A stretch of 48,064 bases of DNA, from contig NZ_SCWA01000016.1 of assembly GCF_004359615.1 (NCBI RefSeq), positions 1 through 48,064 of the forward strand. The letters run 5' to 3'. Of this stretch, positions 1 to 8,681 are shown piece by piece (position 1 is the first letter of the stretch; each line of letters starts with the position of its first letter). Both the position numbers and the translations under genes were made by a program. Under the pieces are notes generated by a model. That model was given only the letters and a program-made list of their open reading frames with translations, was not told the origin of the DNA and did no database searches. Origin of the DNA: Macrococcus brunensis. GTDB taxonomy: Bacteria > Bacillota > Bacilli > Staphylococcales > Staphylococcaceae.

Positions 1-413
1 TCTATAAAGATGGCATCCTCATCTATCAGATTGTTTTCAGTTAGCTGAGCTCTGAAATTAGTATACAAATTTTTCAGTAGGTCATCCATCACCGGATGAA
101 CTCTAAAGCGATTGATGGTTCTATAGGAAGGCTTCTGTTCCTGAGACAACCACATCATTCTAATGCTGTCATTAAGAGAGGCTTCAATCCGTCTGTCTGA
201 GAAAACAGACTGTGTATATGAATAAAGAATAATCTTAAGCATCATCTTGGGATGGTACGAGGAAGCTCCTCGGGAGTTATAGTATTTTGAATACTGACTT
301 TCTGGTATTGATTCAACTAGATCATGAATGATGACACATAAATCTTTATCTCCGAACAAGATACGAGTGTCCAATGGCAGAATGAGTTGATTTGTGTTAT
401 AATTTTTATACAT
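1..413 (-). CDS. IS1182-family transposase, N-terminal part
   Basis: Partial CDS reading leftwards, start ATG at 413 with GGAG 7 nt upstream. The 137 visible codons begin MYKNYNTNQLILPLDTRILF and contain the DUF772-type N-terminal region of IS1182 transposases: YHPKMMLKIILYSYTQ near residue 55, then VFSDRRIE and SYRTINRFR near residue 105. These blocks are characteristic of this family (IS1272-like elements in staphylococci). The catalytic DDE part lies outside the window, so activity cannot be judged. Confidence 0.85.
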   Translation of the reverse strand, partial: MYKNYNTNQLILPLDTRILFGDKDLCVIIHDLVESIPESQYSKYYNSRGASSYHPKMMLKIILYSYTQSVFSDRRIEASLNDSIRMMWLSQEQKPSYRTINRFRVHPVMDDLLKNLYTNFRAQLTENNLIDEDAIFI

Positions 414-546
414 AAAGAGGCTCCTTTTCTGTTGTTGTGGTGACTACATTATAAAAGAGAGCTTCTTTTTTTGCACTTAAAAACGGAAATTCCATACAGG
501 AATTTCCGTTTTTCTTTTGAGTCGAGTAGATAAATCGTAGATTTAG
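1..546 (-). mobile_element. IS1182-family insertion sequence, partial (runs off the left edge)
   Basis: The left edge holds the 5' part of an IS1182-family element: the transposase N-terminus on the minus strand and about 130 bp of outer non-coding DNA. The outer DNA has a strong hairpin at 479-513, arms AAAAACGGAAATTCC and GGAATTTCCGTTTTT. The outer end lies between about 514 and 557, next to TTTATGTCCCAGACTC, where the reading frame of the neighbouring permease stops being family-like. The insertion truncates that permease. The exact terminus and any target duplication cannot be set because the other end is outside the window. Confidence 0.75.
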
Positions 547-1275
547 TTATTTATGTCCCAGACTCACAAGCGTCAGAACAGCTATCTTCTGATATTTGGC
601 GCCAAGACCAATTGAAGTCGCGCGTCCAAGTTTATAAATATCATAGTAACGATGATAGTACAGAATGAAACCAGTCAGCACGACTAGAATCACGCCCAGC
701 ACTAAGACCTGATAATATTCCGCATTCTGGACGGAGCCCGTAATAAAGACATGTGCCTGAGCAGCCCTTTTATTGGTGAGTAGAATGAGCAATGTCACCA
801 TACTCTGCGCTAAGGCATTGATGCCAATACCAATCAAGATAAAGCGGTGGATGCTTACTCTTTTATAGAAACTAAAGAGATAGAGCACAAATCCTGCTAA
901 AAGTGCGCAGCAGATGGCAGGCGCCGGCTGATAATGGATAGGAAACAAAAGTGCTCCCCCAGTACTCGTAAACAGCACAAGAAACATAAGTGCCCCTACA
1001 TTCGCCATCTGTGAAAGCCCGATAACGTCGGGCGATGCCAGCGGGTTACGAGTCAGCGTCTGCAGTAAACAGCCGGTCATACCAAAAGCAGCACCTGCTG
1101 CAATGGTCAGTAAAATGCGGGGTAATCTGATCGTCTGCACAACGAGATTGGTATAGGCATCACTAGTGCCGAAGAGGCCGGTGACTGCCTGTACCGGATT
1201 CAACCAGCTGTCTCCAAGACAGAGTGCCATCAATGTGACTAAAAAGAGTGACAGAGCGCTGTAGATGAGTTTCAT
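547..1275 (-). pseudogene. FecCD-type iron-siderophore permease, 3'-truncated by IS (HtsC-like)
   Basis: Membrane permease of a siderophore ABC importer, last gene of the siderophore operon. 242 codons remain with FecCD features: QTIRLPRILLTIAAGAAFG near residue 50 and QTLTRNPLASPDVIG near residue 75. Family members are about 320-340 aa, so roughly 90 C-terminal residues, including the last membrane helices and part of the ATPase-coupling region, are missing. The final residues (SLGHK) match the repeat-like sequence at the IS edge rather than the family. The start overlaps the stop of the upstream permease by 4 nt (ATGA). Probably non-functional. Confidence 0.8.
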
Positions 1276-2237
1276 TTCATCACCTCTCGCCTTCTGATAA
1301 CTAAATAGGTGAATACAGGCACCCCTATGAGTGCCGTCGTAATCCCGACAGGAATATCACGGGGCATGAGTAAATACCGGCTTAATATATCACTGGCAAG
1401 CAGCAGACAGGCACCTATCAGTGCGGTCACCAGAATAAGTTTCAGATGTTTCACTCTGAAAAGCATTTTAGAAAGATGCGGTGCTACCAGCCCGATAAAG
1501 CCGATAGGTCCAGCCAGCGTGACGGCTGCCGCTGCGAGCAGGGCTGAAGCGATGATGATCTGTACTTTCAAAAGCGTCACATTGACACCTAGTCCCTGTA
1601 CTAAGTCGTCACCGACAATAAAAATATCCAGGTAACGTGCGAGTATGATGCTTAAAGCAACACCTAGAATAATAATAGGGCCCACCCATTTCAGTGCAGC
1701 CAGTTTATTCTGCGTCACGGAGTCACTCATCCAGAAGATCATCTGATCCAGTGCCTGATTATTGATAATCAGCAGTCCTTGTGTGATAGCGACACAGAAT
1801 GCAGCAATACTGGCGCCGAACAGTGTAACTTCCAGTATACTGAGCGGTCGCTTTGGCAGTAGTGTCGCAAGAATAATCATGCCCGCGACTATAAGAGCAC
1901 CGGTCAAAGCAGCCACTGTGGTACTGGTCAGACCGAAAATGACGCTTAGCATCACCGCGAGACTCGCACCACTATTGATGCCGAGTATACCCGGGCTTGC
2001 AAAAGGGTTACGGGTTACACTCTGTATCAGAAGACCACTGACTGCCATCAGCATACCAACGATGAGCGCTGTCAGCATTCTGGGCATTCTGACTGTTTCA
2101 AGTACATGATGCGGCTTTCCCTGCAGATAATGAAAGATTTCATTAAACGTAACATGCGTATAACCCAGTGACAGACTGAGATACATCAGTACGGGTACGC
2201 AGAGCAGTAGGATGCTTAAGCTGATTCTATTTCTCAA
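1272..2237 (-). CDS. FecCD-type iron-siderophore ABC permease (HtsB/SirB-like)
   Basis: Inner-membrane permease of an iron-siderophore importer, partner of the truncated permease and the upstream binding lipoprotein. 321 aa, full family length, with many hydrophobic helices, the signature VRMPRMLTALIVGMLMAVSG near residue 50, QSVTRNPFASPGILGINSGA near residue 75, and GPIGFIGLVAPHLSK near residue 245, the FecCD coupling motif. Its 5' end overlaps the binding-protein gene by 11 nt, so translation is coupled. No ATPase gene is in the operon; staphylococcal siderophore importers use the shared FhuC ATPase (established). Which siderophore it carries is inferred from the neighbouring biosynthesis genes. 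Confidence 0.85.
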   Translation of the reverse strand: MRNRISLSILLLCVPVLMYLSLSLGYTHVTFNEIFHYLQGKPHHVLETVRMPRMLTALIVGMLMAVSGLLIQSVTRNPFASPGILGINSGASLAVMLSVIFGLTSTTVAALTGALIVAGMIILATLLPKRPLSILEVTLFGASIAAFCVAITQGLLIINNQALDQMIFWMSDSVTQNKLAALKWVGPIIILGVALSIILARYLDIFIVGDDLVQGLGVNVTLLKVQIIIASALLAAAAVTLAGPIGFIGLVAPHLSKMLFRVKHLKLILVTALIGACLLLASDILSRYLLMPRDIPVGITTALIGVPVFTYLVIRRREVMK

Positions 2238-3159
2238 GAACCTTCGCCTTCAGGTCATCAATCATCATATTTGCTGACATGACACCACCTGAAGTATTCC
2301 AGATACCATCATCTACTTTGATGACTTTATTATTTTTAGCCGCTGTTAAATTTTTAAACGCTGCGTCATTGATCCAGTCTTTTTCAAGCGCTGTCACTTC
2401 TTTCTGTCCGTCCATGAATGTGAAGTAGAAGAGATAGTCTCCGTCCATCTCCGGAATCTGTTCTTTCGTCATATTGCGGACAGCAAAGTCATCTACATCC
2501 TGGGCTTTAGGACGTTTAAAGCCTAACTGATTCAGAATATTACCTGAGAATGTGTCTTTCTGGTACATGCGGACATCTCCCGGCATAAAACGCACCATCG
2601 AAATCTTGCTGTTCAGTTTGTCTCCTAATTCTTTTTTAGCTTCATTAACATGCTTGTCGTAATCCGCGAGTACTTTATTGCCCTCGTCTACTTTATTCAG
2701 TGCTTTTGCGTAAAGCTTGAAGTTCTCCTGCCAGTCACTGCGCAGTTCCTCAGAGAAGACTGTCGGCGCAATCGCGCTCAGTTTCTTGTACTGTGCTTCC
2801 TGTCTGAACTTATTACCGATGATAAGGTCAGGCTTTAACTTCGCAATACGCTCGAGGTTGAGTTCAGACTCCATACCCACCGGTTCAATGTCTTTATATT
2901 TGTCTGCTAAATGCGGGTACCACGGCTTGCCTTCATAAGAGTTCGCTGCTCCGACCGGTTGAATACCCATACTGACGACAGCTTCTGTTCCTTCATTTGT
3001 CAGTACAACCACTCGTTTAGGTGCATCAGGTACTTCTGTTGTGCCCATCGCATGTTTCACCGTATGCGTCTTTCCCTCTTCTTTAGACTCTTTAGTTGTC
3101 TCGTTCTGACAGGCTGCCAGCACCAGTAATGCAATCATTAAAACCCATAGTTTCTTCAT
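2227..3159 (-). CDS. Iron-siderophore binding lipoprotein
   Basis: Periplasmic-type binding protein of an iron-siderophore ABC transporter, 310 aa, anchored as a lipoprotein: signal peptide MKKLWVLMIALLVLAAC with lipobox LAAC and acceptor Cys17. The mature part has the class III (FepB/BtuF) layout: HAMGTTEVPDAPKRVVVL near residue 37, LERIAKLKPDLIIG near residue 105, and the C-terminal AAKNNKVIKVDDGIW. The HAMGTTE block resembles SirA/YfiY-type receptors more than S. aureus HtsA, so the ligand is not certain; the adjacent staphyloferrin A-type genes are the best guide. Strong RBS (GGAGGAAG) upstream; apparently intact. Confidence 0.85.
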   Translation of the reverse strand: MKKLWVLMIALLVLAACQNETTKESKEEGKTHTVKHAMGTTEVPDAPKRVVVLTNEGTEAVVSMGIQPVGAANSYEGKPWYPHLADKYKDIEPVGMESELNLERIAKLKPDLIIGNKFRQEAQYKKLSAIAPTVFSEELRSDWQENFKLYAKALNKVDEGNKVLADYDKHVNEAKKELGDKLNSKISMVRFMPGDVRMYQKDTFSGNILNQLGFKRPKAQDVDDFAVRNMTKEQIPEMDGDYLFYFTFMDGQKEVTALEKDWINDAAFKNLTAAKNNKVIKVDDGIWNTSGGVMSANMMIDDLKAKVLEK

Positions 3160-3173
3160 GTTTCTTCCTCCAG

Positions 3174-4291
3174 TTATATGTATAGTATTTTAGGTTTAGC
3201 GTGACTCAGAAATTCGAGGTGACTGATCTCGCGACCGTACGCACCAGCGAATTTAAAAATAATTAAATCATCTGTTGCAATGTCTTCAAAATAATACTCT
3301 GGCCGAAGACGTCATTAGGTGTACAGAGCTTCCCGGCAATAACAGCCTTCACCTGTTGAAGCGTCTTCCTCCGGCTCCGCTTCTGCTGCCGTTTGACGAC
3401 AAGAAAAGGATGTTCGTGAAACCAGGCTTTCGGAAAACGAAAATGATATGTACCACCGTTCAACAACACAAAGTTCTGACCATGCATCTCTTTAATGTCG
3501 TAGACCCCTGCTGCGTAATAACCGATAGGACCCGTCAGCCATCTCCCTATTTCAAGCGTCAGAACCGAGCTGTCTTCAGTCAGATTCATGAAATGCGCCA
3601 TATCAAATGTCTTCTCCTGCTGGTAATCAATCCCGAAACCACCACCGATATTGATGACAGGCTCAGGTGGCAGAAGCTTCTGATGCTGCTTCACAAAATA
3701 TCACGCTGCTTCTACATAACTGACGTGATGCGAAACATTCATATTATTGCTCATCGCATGAAAATGAAAGCCGCTTAGCTGCATATGATTGGATGACTGT
3801 ATAAGTTCTACAGCTTGTATGAAGTCTTCTTCCGGCAGTCCAAACTGTGTCACCCCCGCCATCTTCAAAGTGGCGTCACTTTCAATGTCAGCTAAATTGA
3901 TTCTCAGCTGGATAGACAAGTGACAGTCCTTCTCTACAGAAAGTGTCTGCAGTTCATCCAGTTCAAATAAGCTCTCGACGTTGAACGATGTAACACCTTT
4001 TTCTAGCGCATACTTAAGGTCCTCCTGTGTTTTGACAGGTCCACCGAAAATAATCGGAATGTCCCGACTCATCATCCTTATTTTCTCTATCTCACCTCTC
4101 GAAGCCACTTCAAAGCCGTCTACAAAAGGCATAAGCGTTTTAAGGACGCGTAAGTCAGAGTTTGACTTGACGGCATAGAAGATGCGATGACGACTGTCGC
4201 TTAAAACTTTTGCTCTTTCTTTTAAAGCAGTGAGATCATAAATATACAGACCTTCATCTTTACCTTGCAGTAGTTCATTCCAGTTCGGCAT
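3174..4291 (-). pseudogene. sfaC: PLP-dependent racemase/decarboxylase of siderophore synthesis (SfaC-like), broken
   Basis: Fold-III PLP enzyme (alanine racemase/ornithine-diaminopimelate decarboxylase barrel). In staphyloferrin A synthesis SfaC is assigned to supplying D-ornithine. The N-terminal 196 codons have the PLP-lysine motif FYAVKSNSD near residue 40 and the GFHFHAMSNN block. An in-frame TGA at 3701-3703 interrupts an otherwise continuous frame (YVEAA-stop-YFVKQHQK). The second part carries the family GGGFGIDY block. A further 1-nt loss in the T run near 3290 shifts the frame; in the shifted frame the usual C-terminus FAGAYGREISHLEFLSH follows and ends at 3174. Two lesions make function unlikely. 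The start overlaps the exporter gene by 17 nt, with RBS GGAGG. Confidence 0.8.
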
Positions 4292-5410
4292 TTGGAAACC
4301 TCCTCATCCAGTAATAAGTACAGCATAACGTTGCTGTCAGTCCAGCAATCATCAAAAGAAGCGCCGTTGTCAGATTATAATGCTTAATGATGAACGTTAA
4401 GACGACACCGCCGAGCGGAATGCATCCTCTATCCATCATGGCTACTGCGAGCACTGAACCCCTGTATCTCTCTATCGTCTGCTGCTGAATTAATAGTCTG
4501 TTGATGGTTCTAAAGCTCTGAGTCGCAGCACCGATAACGAATAAGGACAGGATAGCTATCCAGAAACCAGGTACCAGGAGACCACAAAAACCGATAATCG
4601 ACATTATAATCGAGCCGTAGATCTGACAGTTCTCTGAGCAATTAACTCTAAAAACCGGTAATAACGTTAAAATAGAGCCTGCTGCAATCACAGCTGTGTA
4701 AAGAGCATAGTGCTGACTGCTCCCTGCAATAACAGGTAAGATAACGGAAATAGATAAACCAAAGAACATCATCATCAGACTGCTGAGTATTAATCCGATC
4801 AACTGAGGGCGCTGTAAGAGATAGGGCTTGAGCTGATGTTGTTTGCTATCACCACATTCGACGTCTGGCAATGAGCGGTTCAGAAGCATGACACATAGCC
4901 CACCTCCTGCCGGCAGGATTAATAGCTGGATAGAATCTACATATGCCAGGCACAGTCCTGCAATAAACGGTCCCACCAGTCTCGCACAGTTCAATATCAG
5001 CGCATTCAGCTGAATAGCCTGCTCAAGTTGTTCTTTTTTAGCGAAAGTAGACAATAGTTTATTGCGCTGCACATTATCAATACTGACGAATATCGATTTG
5101 ACTGTTACGAGAACAATCAGCAGAAAGATAGACTGCACATTGACCATATAGATCAGCATCGTCAAAGCGATGACAGCAAGCTGGACGACGTACATCAGCT
5201 CAGTCATTCTCCTGCAATCAACGAGCCTGCCGATAATGGATACAAGTACAAGAGACGGCAGCAGTCTGGCTGCATTGATATAGGATAAATACATGACTTC
5301 ACCCGAATAATGGAAGACGAGCCAGTTCAGCACGATAATATCAATCCAGTCATGGTTCTTGCTGTTAAGAGAGAAGCCAGAAAACGATGATATGGATTAA
5401 CGGTACGCAT
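4275..5410 (-). pseudogene. sfaA: MFS siderophore exporter (SfaA-like) with N-terminal frameshift
   Basis: Major facilitator efflux protein, the exporter role in staphyloferrin A loci. The long frame from a GTG at 5333 gives 352 aa but begins in the middle of transmembrane helix 1. A better N-terminus starts at ATG 5410, inside the end of the upstream synthetase gene, and reads MRTVNPYHRFLASLLTARTM in a different frame. Joining it to WIDIIVLNWLVFHYSG needs one missing base near 5348-5350. The body has the usual alternating helices, including IGRLVDCRR near residue 35, the MFS loop 2-3 motif. Either a real frameshift or an assembly error; initiation at the GTG would leave a damaged first helix. 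Confidence 0.65.
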
Positions 5411-7013
5411 AGACATTAAGCGGATTATCCTTCTCGAGATAAATATCACCCCTGTCCGGCATAAGGCGCATCGACAGCAGGGCTTTCTCATAAATCACCG
5501 CTGCTGTCAGCTGTTCATAATCTTTAACAGCAGGATGCATACGGTAGAAGTCATCTATTCGCTTTCTGACAATCTGCCAGAGCCGCTCTTCTGAATAGCC
5601 TAATGTCACAAAGAACTTCACAAGTTCAGACAGATGATTACTGATCAGTGTGTTCTGCACTTTTTCGTACATCTCTTCGCGCGTAGCAGAAGTGAGTCCT
5701 TTTTCCAGTGCGAGCTGTCTTGCTCTGACCTCATCAATACGTAGTCCACCCCAGTCCCGGTAGTAGATGCTGACCGGAAACCCGTTGTTAAAGGCCACTG
5801 AGATATTCTGCAGATGTGCTTCAAGACCAATGCCATAGAGCGACATCATCTTCAAGGTGACCGTCGCGAGCAGTTCCACGTATTTTTCAAACCAGTCAAT
5901 AGGAGAGCTGCCGGTTGATTGAATCAGCTGTTTTGCGATAGGCACCCGGCCCCCTACTTGTTCAAAGAGACAGTTGGCACAGTAAAGTTCATCCGCGTCG
6001 ATACTGTCACTGATGTTCTCACGTAGTAGAAATGACAGATTCCGCTGTTTAGGCACCGCTGCTTTCCGCATCGTCACACCACCCAGTTCATATACGGGTC
6101 GGCTGATATGATTCAGTTCTGCATCACGCAGATAAATAGTGCGGATATAATCGGTCACTTTCTTTGCATTTAAAGCGGTCGTCCGGCTGATTGAGCGTTT
6201 CGTCGATGTAATCTGAATATCGACAGGCAGCTTGATCACCGGATAGCGGCTGTCAAGCGGACAGACAGTTCTAAATGAAGAGGTACTTTTAACCCATCCG
6301 CCTATATGCGGCAGCAGTTTGATCTGTCCATTCTTTATCTCCTCGCTATAAATATCCGGCAGTACATATTTAAACTGGTAAGGATGAACAGGCACGAGAA
6401 TCCAGCCTTCTGGAATAGTTTCTTCAATCCCGCTGAACGCAATCAGTTTCCTGTAATCTTTATCATCTAAATCAACAAACAGCAGGTTCCTATCTACCAT
6501 GAGCCAGTTCAACTGAAAGGCATCATTATATTCAGGCGCATATTTTCGAACCTCATCGAACGGCATCTCGATTCTGATTTTGGCACAAGGATGCAGATTA
6601 TGACCGGTGAGACAGAGCTGTTCACCCTTCAAGTAAGCATGCTCAGCAGCAGGTGAATGACGACAGAATATCAAACTCAGTGCCTGATTGATGAGCTGGT
6701 TTTCAATCTCCGGCATGAGTGTTCTCCAGTTCAATTCGTCTGTCTGGTGACATTCAAGCATATGCACCAGTTGCAGTGCATCTATCGCATGACCTGACTC
6801 AATGCTACGAGTACCAGGATCGTAGAAGAAAACATGCCGTCCGGTAAGATGAAACTTCCACTTCTCAGCTGACAATGTATAAGACAGCAGTCCTTCCCGT
6901 ACAATGGCCATCATCAGCTTCTCATTGGTGATCGCTATCGCTTCAGTGATACCTTCATTGATTTCCTCCGCACTGAACCGTGCCGCTTCCTGACGGACTT
7001 TATGCTGCCACAT
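5397..7013 (-). CDS. NIS siderophore synthetase (IucA/IucC family), SfaB/SfaD-type
   Basis: ATP-dependent NRPS-independent siderophore synthetase that joins a carboxylate such as citrate to an amine. 538 aa with the family order: ligand-binding GHNLHPCAKIR near residue 140, HPYQFKYVLP near 215, STSSFRT near 250, KLPVDIQITSTKRSIS near 265, catalytic EAHLQN near 400, YYRDWGGLRI near 425. Staphyloferrin A needs two such enzymes acting in turn on D-ornithine and two citrates, and this operon has two. Its ATG directly follows the TGA of the other synthetase, with RBS GAGGAGG inside that gene. Apparently intact. Which one equals S. aureus SfaB is not decided here. Confidence 0.85.
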   Translation of the reverse strand: MWQHKVRQEAARFSAEEINEGITEAIAITNEKLMMAIVREGLLSYTLSAEKWKFHLTGRHVFFYDPGTRSIESGHAIDALQLVHMLECHQTDELNWRTLMPEIENQLINQALSLIFCRHSPAAEHAYLKGEQLCLTGHNLHPCAKIRIEMPFDEVRKYAPEYNDAFQLNWLMVDRNLLFVDLDDKDYRKLIAFSGIEETIPEGWILVPVHPYQFKYVLPDIYSEEIKNGQIKLLPHIGGWVKSTSSFRTVCPLDSRYPVIKLPVDIQITSTKRSISRTTALNAKKVTDYIRTIYLRDAELNHISRPVYELGGVTMRKAAVPKQRNLSFLLRENISDSIDADELYCANCLFEQVGGRVPIAKQLIQSTGSSPIDWFEKYVELLATVTLKMMSLYGIGLEAHLQNISVAFNNGFPVSIYYRDWGGLRIDEVRARQLALEKGLTSATREEMYEKVQNTLISNHLSELVKFFVTLGYSEERLWQIVRKRIDDFYRMHPAVKDYEQLTAAVIYEKALLSMRLMPDRGDIYLEKDNPLNVYAYR

Positions 7014-8480
7014 TCAGCGCACCTCCTCATAGACAGGATTGTAGACTTTGATGAACTGATAGTCATGCGCTTCTGTCTTTAGACGCATGCTGAGAAGCGC
7101 CTTGACCTTCAGCTCAGGCTGCTTGAGCAGATTCAGTTCGTCTGGCGGCTGAGTCTGGTCATTAATCTGTGCAGCTACATCTTTCAATATATCGAGACAT
7201 GTCTCATAGTTGATGAGACCAGCTTCATCCGCATGACGGTAAATCTGGAGCAGGTGATTGTAGATGACGGCATGACTCATCACATTGAAGAGGTCTTTCT
7301 GGTGCTTCGTCTCAATGCCTGTGTCATTATTCAAAGGCAATGTTTCTGCAAGTATCCGGATGCCGCCGAAGTCACGGATATAGACGGCATTTGGCAGACC
7401 TTTCTCTATAACAATTACCGTGTTCTGCATATGTGCCTCGAGACTAATACCTGTTTCAACCATGAGCTGATAAGTAGCTGTCATCAGCAGTTCAGTATAA
7501 CGTCTGATAAAACGTTCACTGCACCCGAGCTCGTCTATAAAGTCCTTCATCAGTAGTTCACCCGTAATAAAGCTCTGATTGATGAAGCTTGCTGCGACGA
7601 TAGGTATCCCTTGATCTTCCGGAATACGTTCCCGCATGAGACACGCAAACTGCGGATCGTTATTGTGAAACCAGCTGCCATAGATATCTTTCTGAATATA
7701 ACAGCCTGTATAGTGATGTTGTCTGTAGTACTCGTCAACATACCGACTGAGCGTTATACCATTCTCAATAGAAGCGCGTGAAACATTCCGTACAGCACTC
7801 GTTGCCTGCACGCTGACAGCTGTTTTGATAACCGCTTCTGGTGCTAGAAGCGAACGAAATGACAGTAACGGCGCTGCAGTCACTTTAGCACCCAGCTTAA
7901 TGAGCCCTTCATCTATCAAATCGTGATACTTCGCCATGATGACATGTGCCCACTGCCATTCGTGTACATAGATAACTCTGTAATCAGATTGCTCACCATG
8001 CGTAGCCTCACCTTTTTCTCCGACTAGACTGCTATGCACATGGATTTCCATAACATCCACCGGCTGCTTGAATTCCGGTGCAAACTTCATCACTTTATCA
8101 GGCGTGAATCCCATCTTGGTCTTAGACATAGGATGAAAGGGATGACCTTCGTAGCAGCACTGTTCAAACAGACTCGCATCCTTGCCCTCAGCAGCGTAAT
8201 ATTCTCCGATGGACTTGTATGTCTTGCCGAACCTCGCATAATCTCTTTTGTACTGGAGATAACTGAGCGTCAGATTGGCAGTGGAATCAGCCATCTCTTC
8301 TTCAAGGCGCTTTAAAGCTTCCGGTTCAACTTGTGTCAGGTCAATCGCTTCATTTGTACATGCGTGATTAAGCATTTTTTTCGTCCTGAAGTCAGCACGC
8401 TCCAATGATTCTTCGATATCTTCAAGTGACAGGTCAGGAAAATGAATGGTCGCAAAATGGATTAACTGTTTATGATTCAT
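7014..8480 (-). CDS. NIS siderophore synthetase (IucA/IucC family), first gene of the operon
   Basis: Second NIS synthetase, 488 aa, and the first gene behind a Fur box. Family blocks: EGHPFHPMSKTKMGFTPDKV near residue 130, HEWQWAHVI near 190, RSLLAPEAVIKTAVSVQATS near 225, EAHMQNTVIVIEKG near 360, and YIRDFGGIRI near 385. It resembles SfaD/SfaB of staphyloferrin A systems and is clearly paralogous to the next gene. ATG at 8480 preceded by GGAAAGGA. The frame is intact although two downstream operon genes are broken. Expected to be expressed under iron limitation. Confidence 0.85.
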   Translation of the reverse strand: MNHKQLIHFATIHFPDLSLEDIEESLERADFRTKKMLNHACTNEAIDLTQVEPEALKRLEEEMADSTANLTLSYLQYKRDYARFGKTYKSIGEYYAAEGKDASLFEQCCYEGHPFHPMSKTKMGFTPDKVMKFAPEFKQPVDVMEIHVHSSLVGEKGEATHGEQSDYRVIYVHEWQWAHVIMAKYHDLIDEGLIKLGAKVTAAPLLSFRSLLAPEAVIKTAVSVQATSAVRNVSRASIENGITLSRYVDEYYRQHHYTGCYIQKDIYGSWFHNNDPQFACLMRERIPEDQGIPIVAASFINQSFITGELLMKDFIDELGCSERFIRRYTELLMTATYQLMVETGISLEAHMQNTVIVIEKGLPNAVYIRDFGGIRILAETLPLNNDTGIETKHQKDLFNVMSHAVIYNHLLQIYRHADEAGLINYETCLDILKDVAAQINDQTQPPDELNLLKQPELKVKALLSMRLKTEAHDYQFIKVYNPVYEEVR

Positions 8481-8509
8481 TTCATGTAGGGTATCCTTTC
8501 CTAAACTAA

Positions 8510-8528
8510 TTGAGAATCATTATCATTA
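8510..8528 (-). promoter_or_regulatory. Fur box upstream of the siderophore operon
   Basis: The site TTGAGAATCATTATCATTA matches the 19-bp Fur consensus GATAATGATTATCATTATC-type inverted repeat in most positions and lies 30 nt upstream of the first synthetase start. Fur represses siderophore operons when iron is sufficient (established). It is the only such site seen in the operon, which supports one transcript from 8.5 kb down to the truncated permease. Confidence 0.85.
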
Positions 8529-8632
8529 CAGAAATACAGTCACCATACGTCAATAATTTCCACTATTACTAAATATCATAAAATAAGTCATTTGCTCTTT
8601 TAGGTAAATAATCACTTTAAATGAGTATAAAA

Positions 8633-8671
8633 GACAAAAAACCGCTCCTCTCATTTTGAGAGAAGCGGTTG
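8633..8671 (-). terminator. Rho-independent terminator after threonine dehydratase
   Basis: Stem ACCGCTTCTCTCA with its near-complement TGAGAGGAGCGGT, short AAAA-type loop, followed on the minus strand by a T run (8634-8640). It sits 11 nt after the dehydratase stop. Confidence 0.8.
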
Positions 8672-8681
8672 TGCAGTTTAA

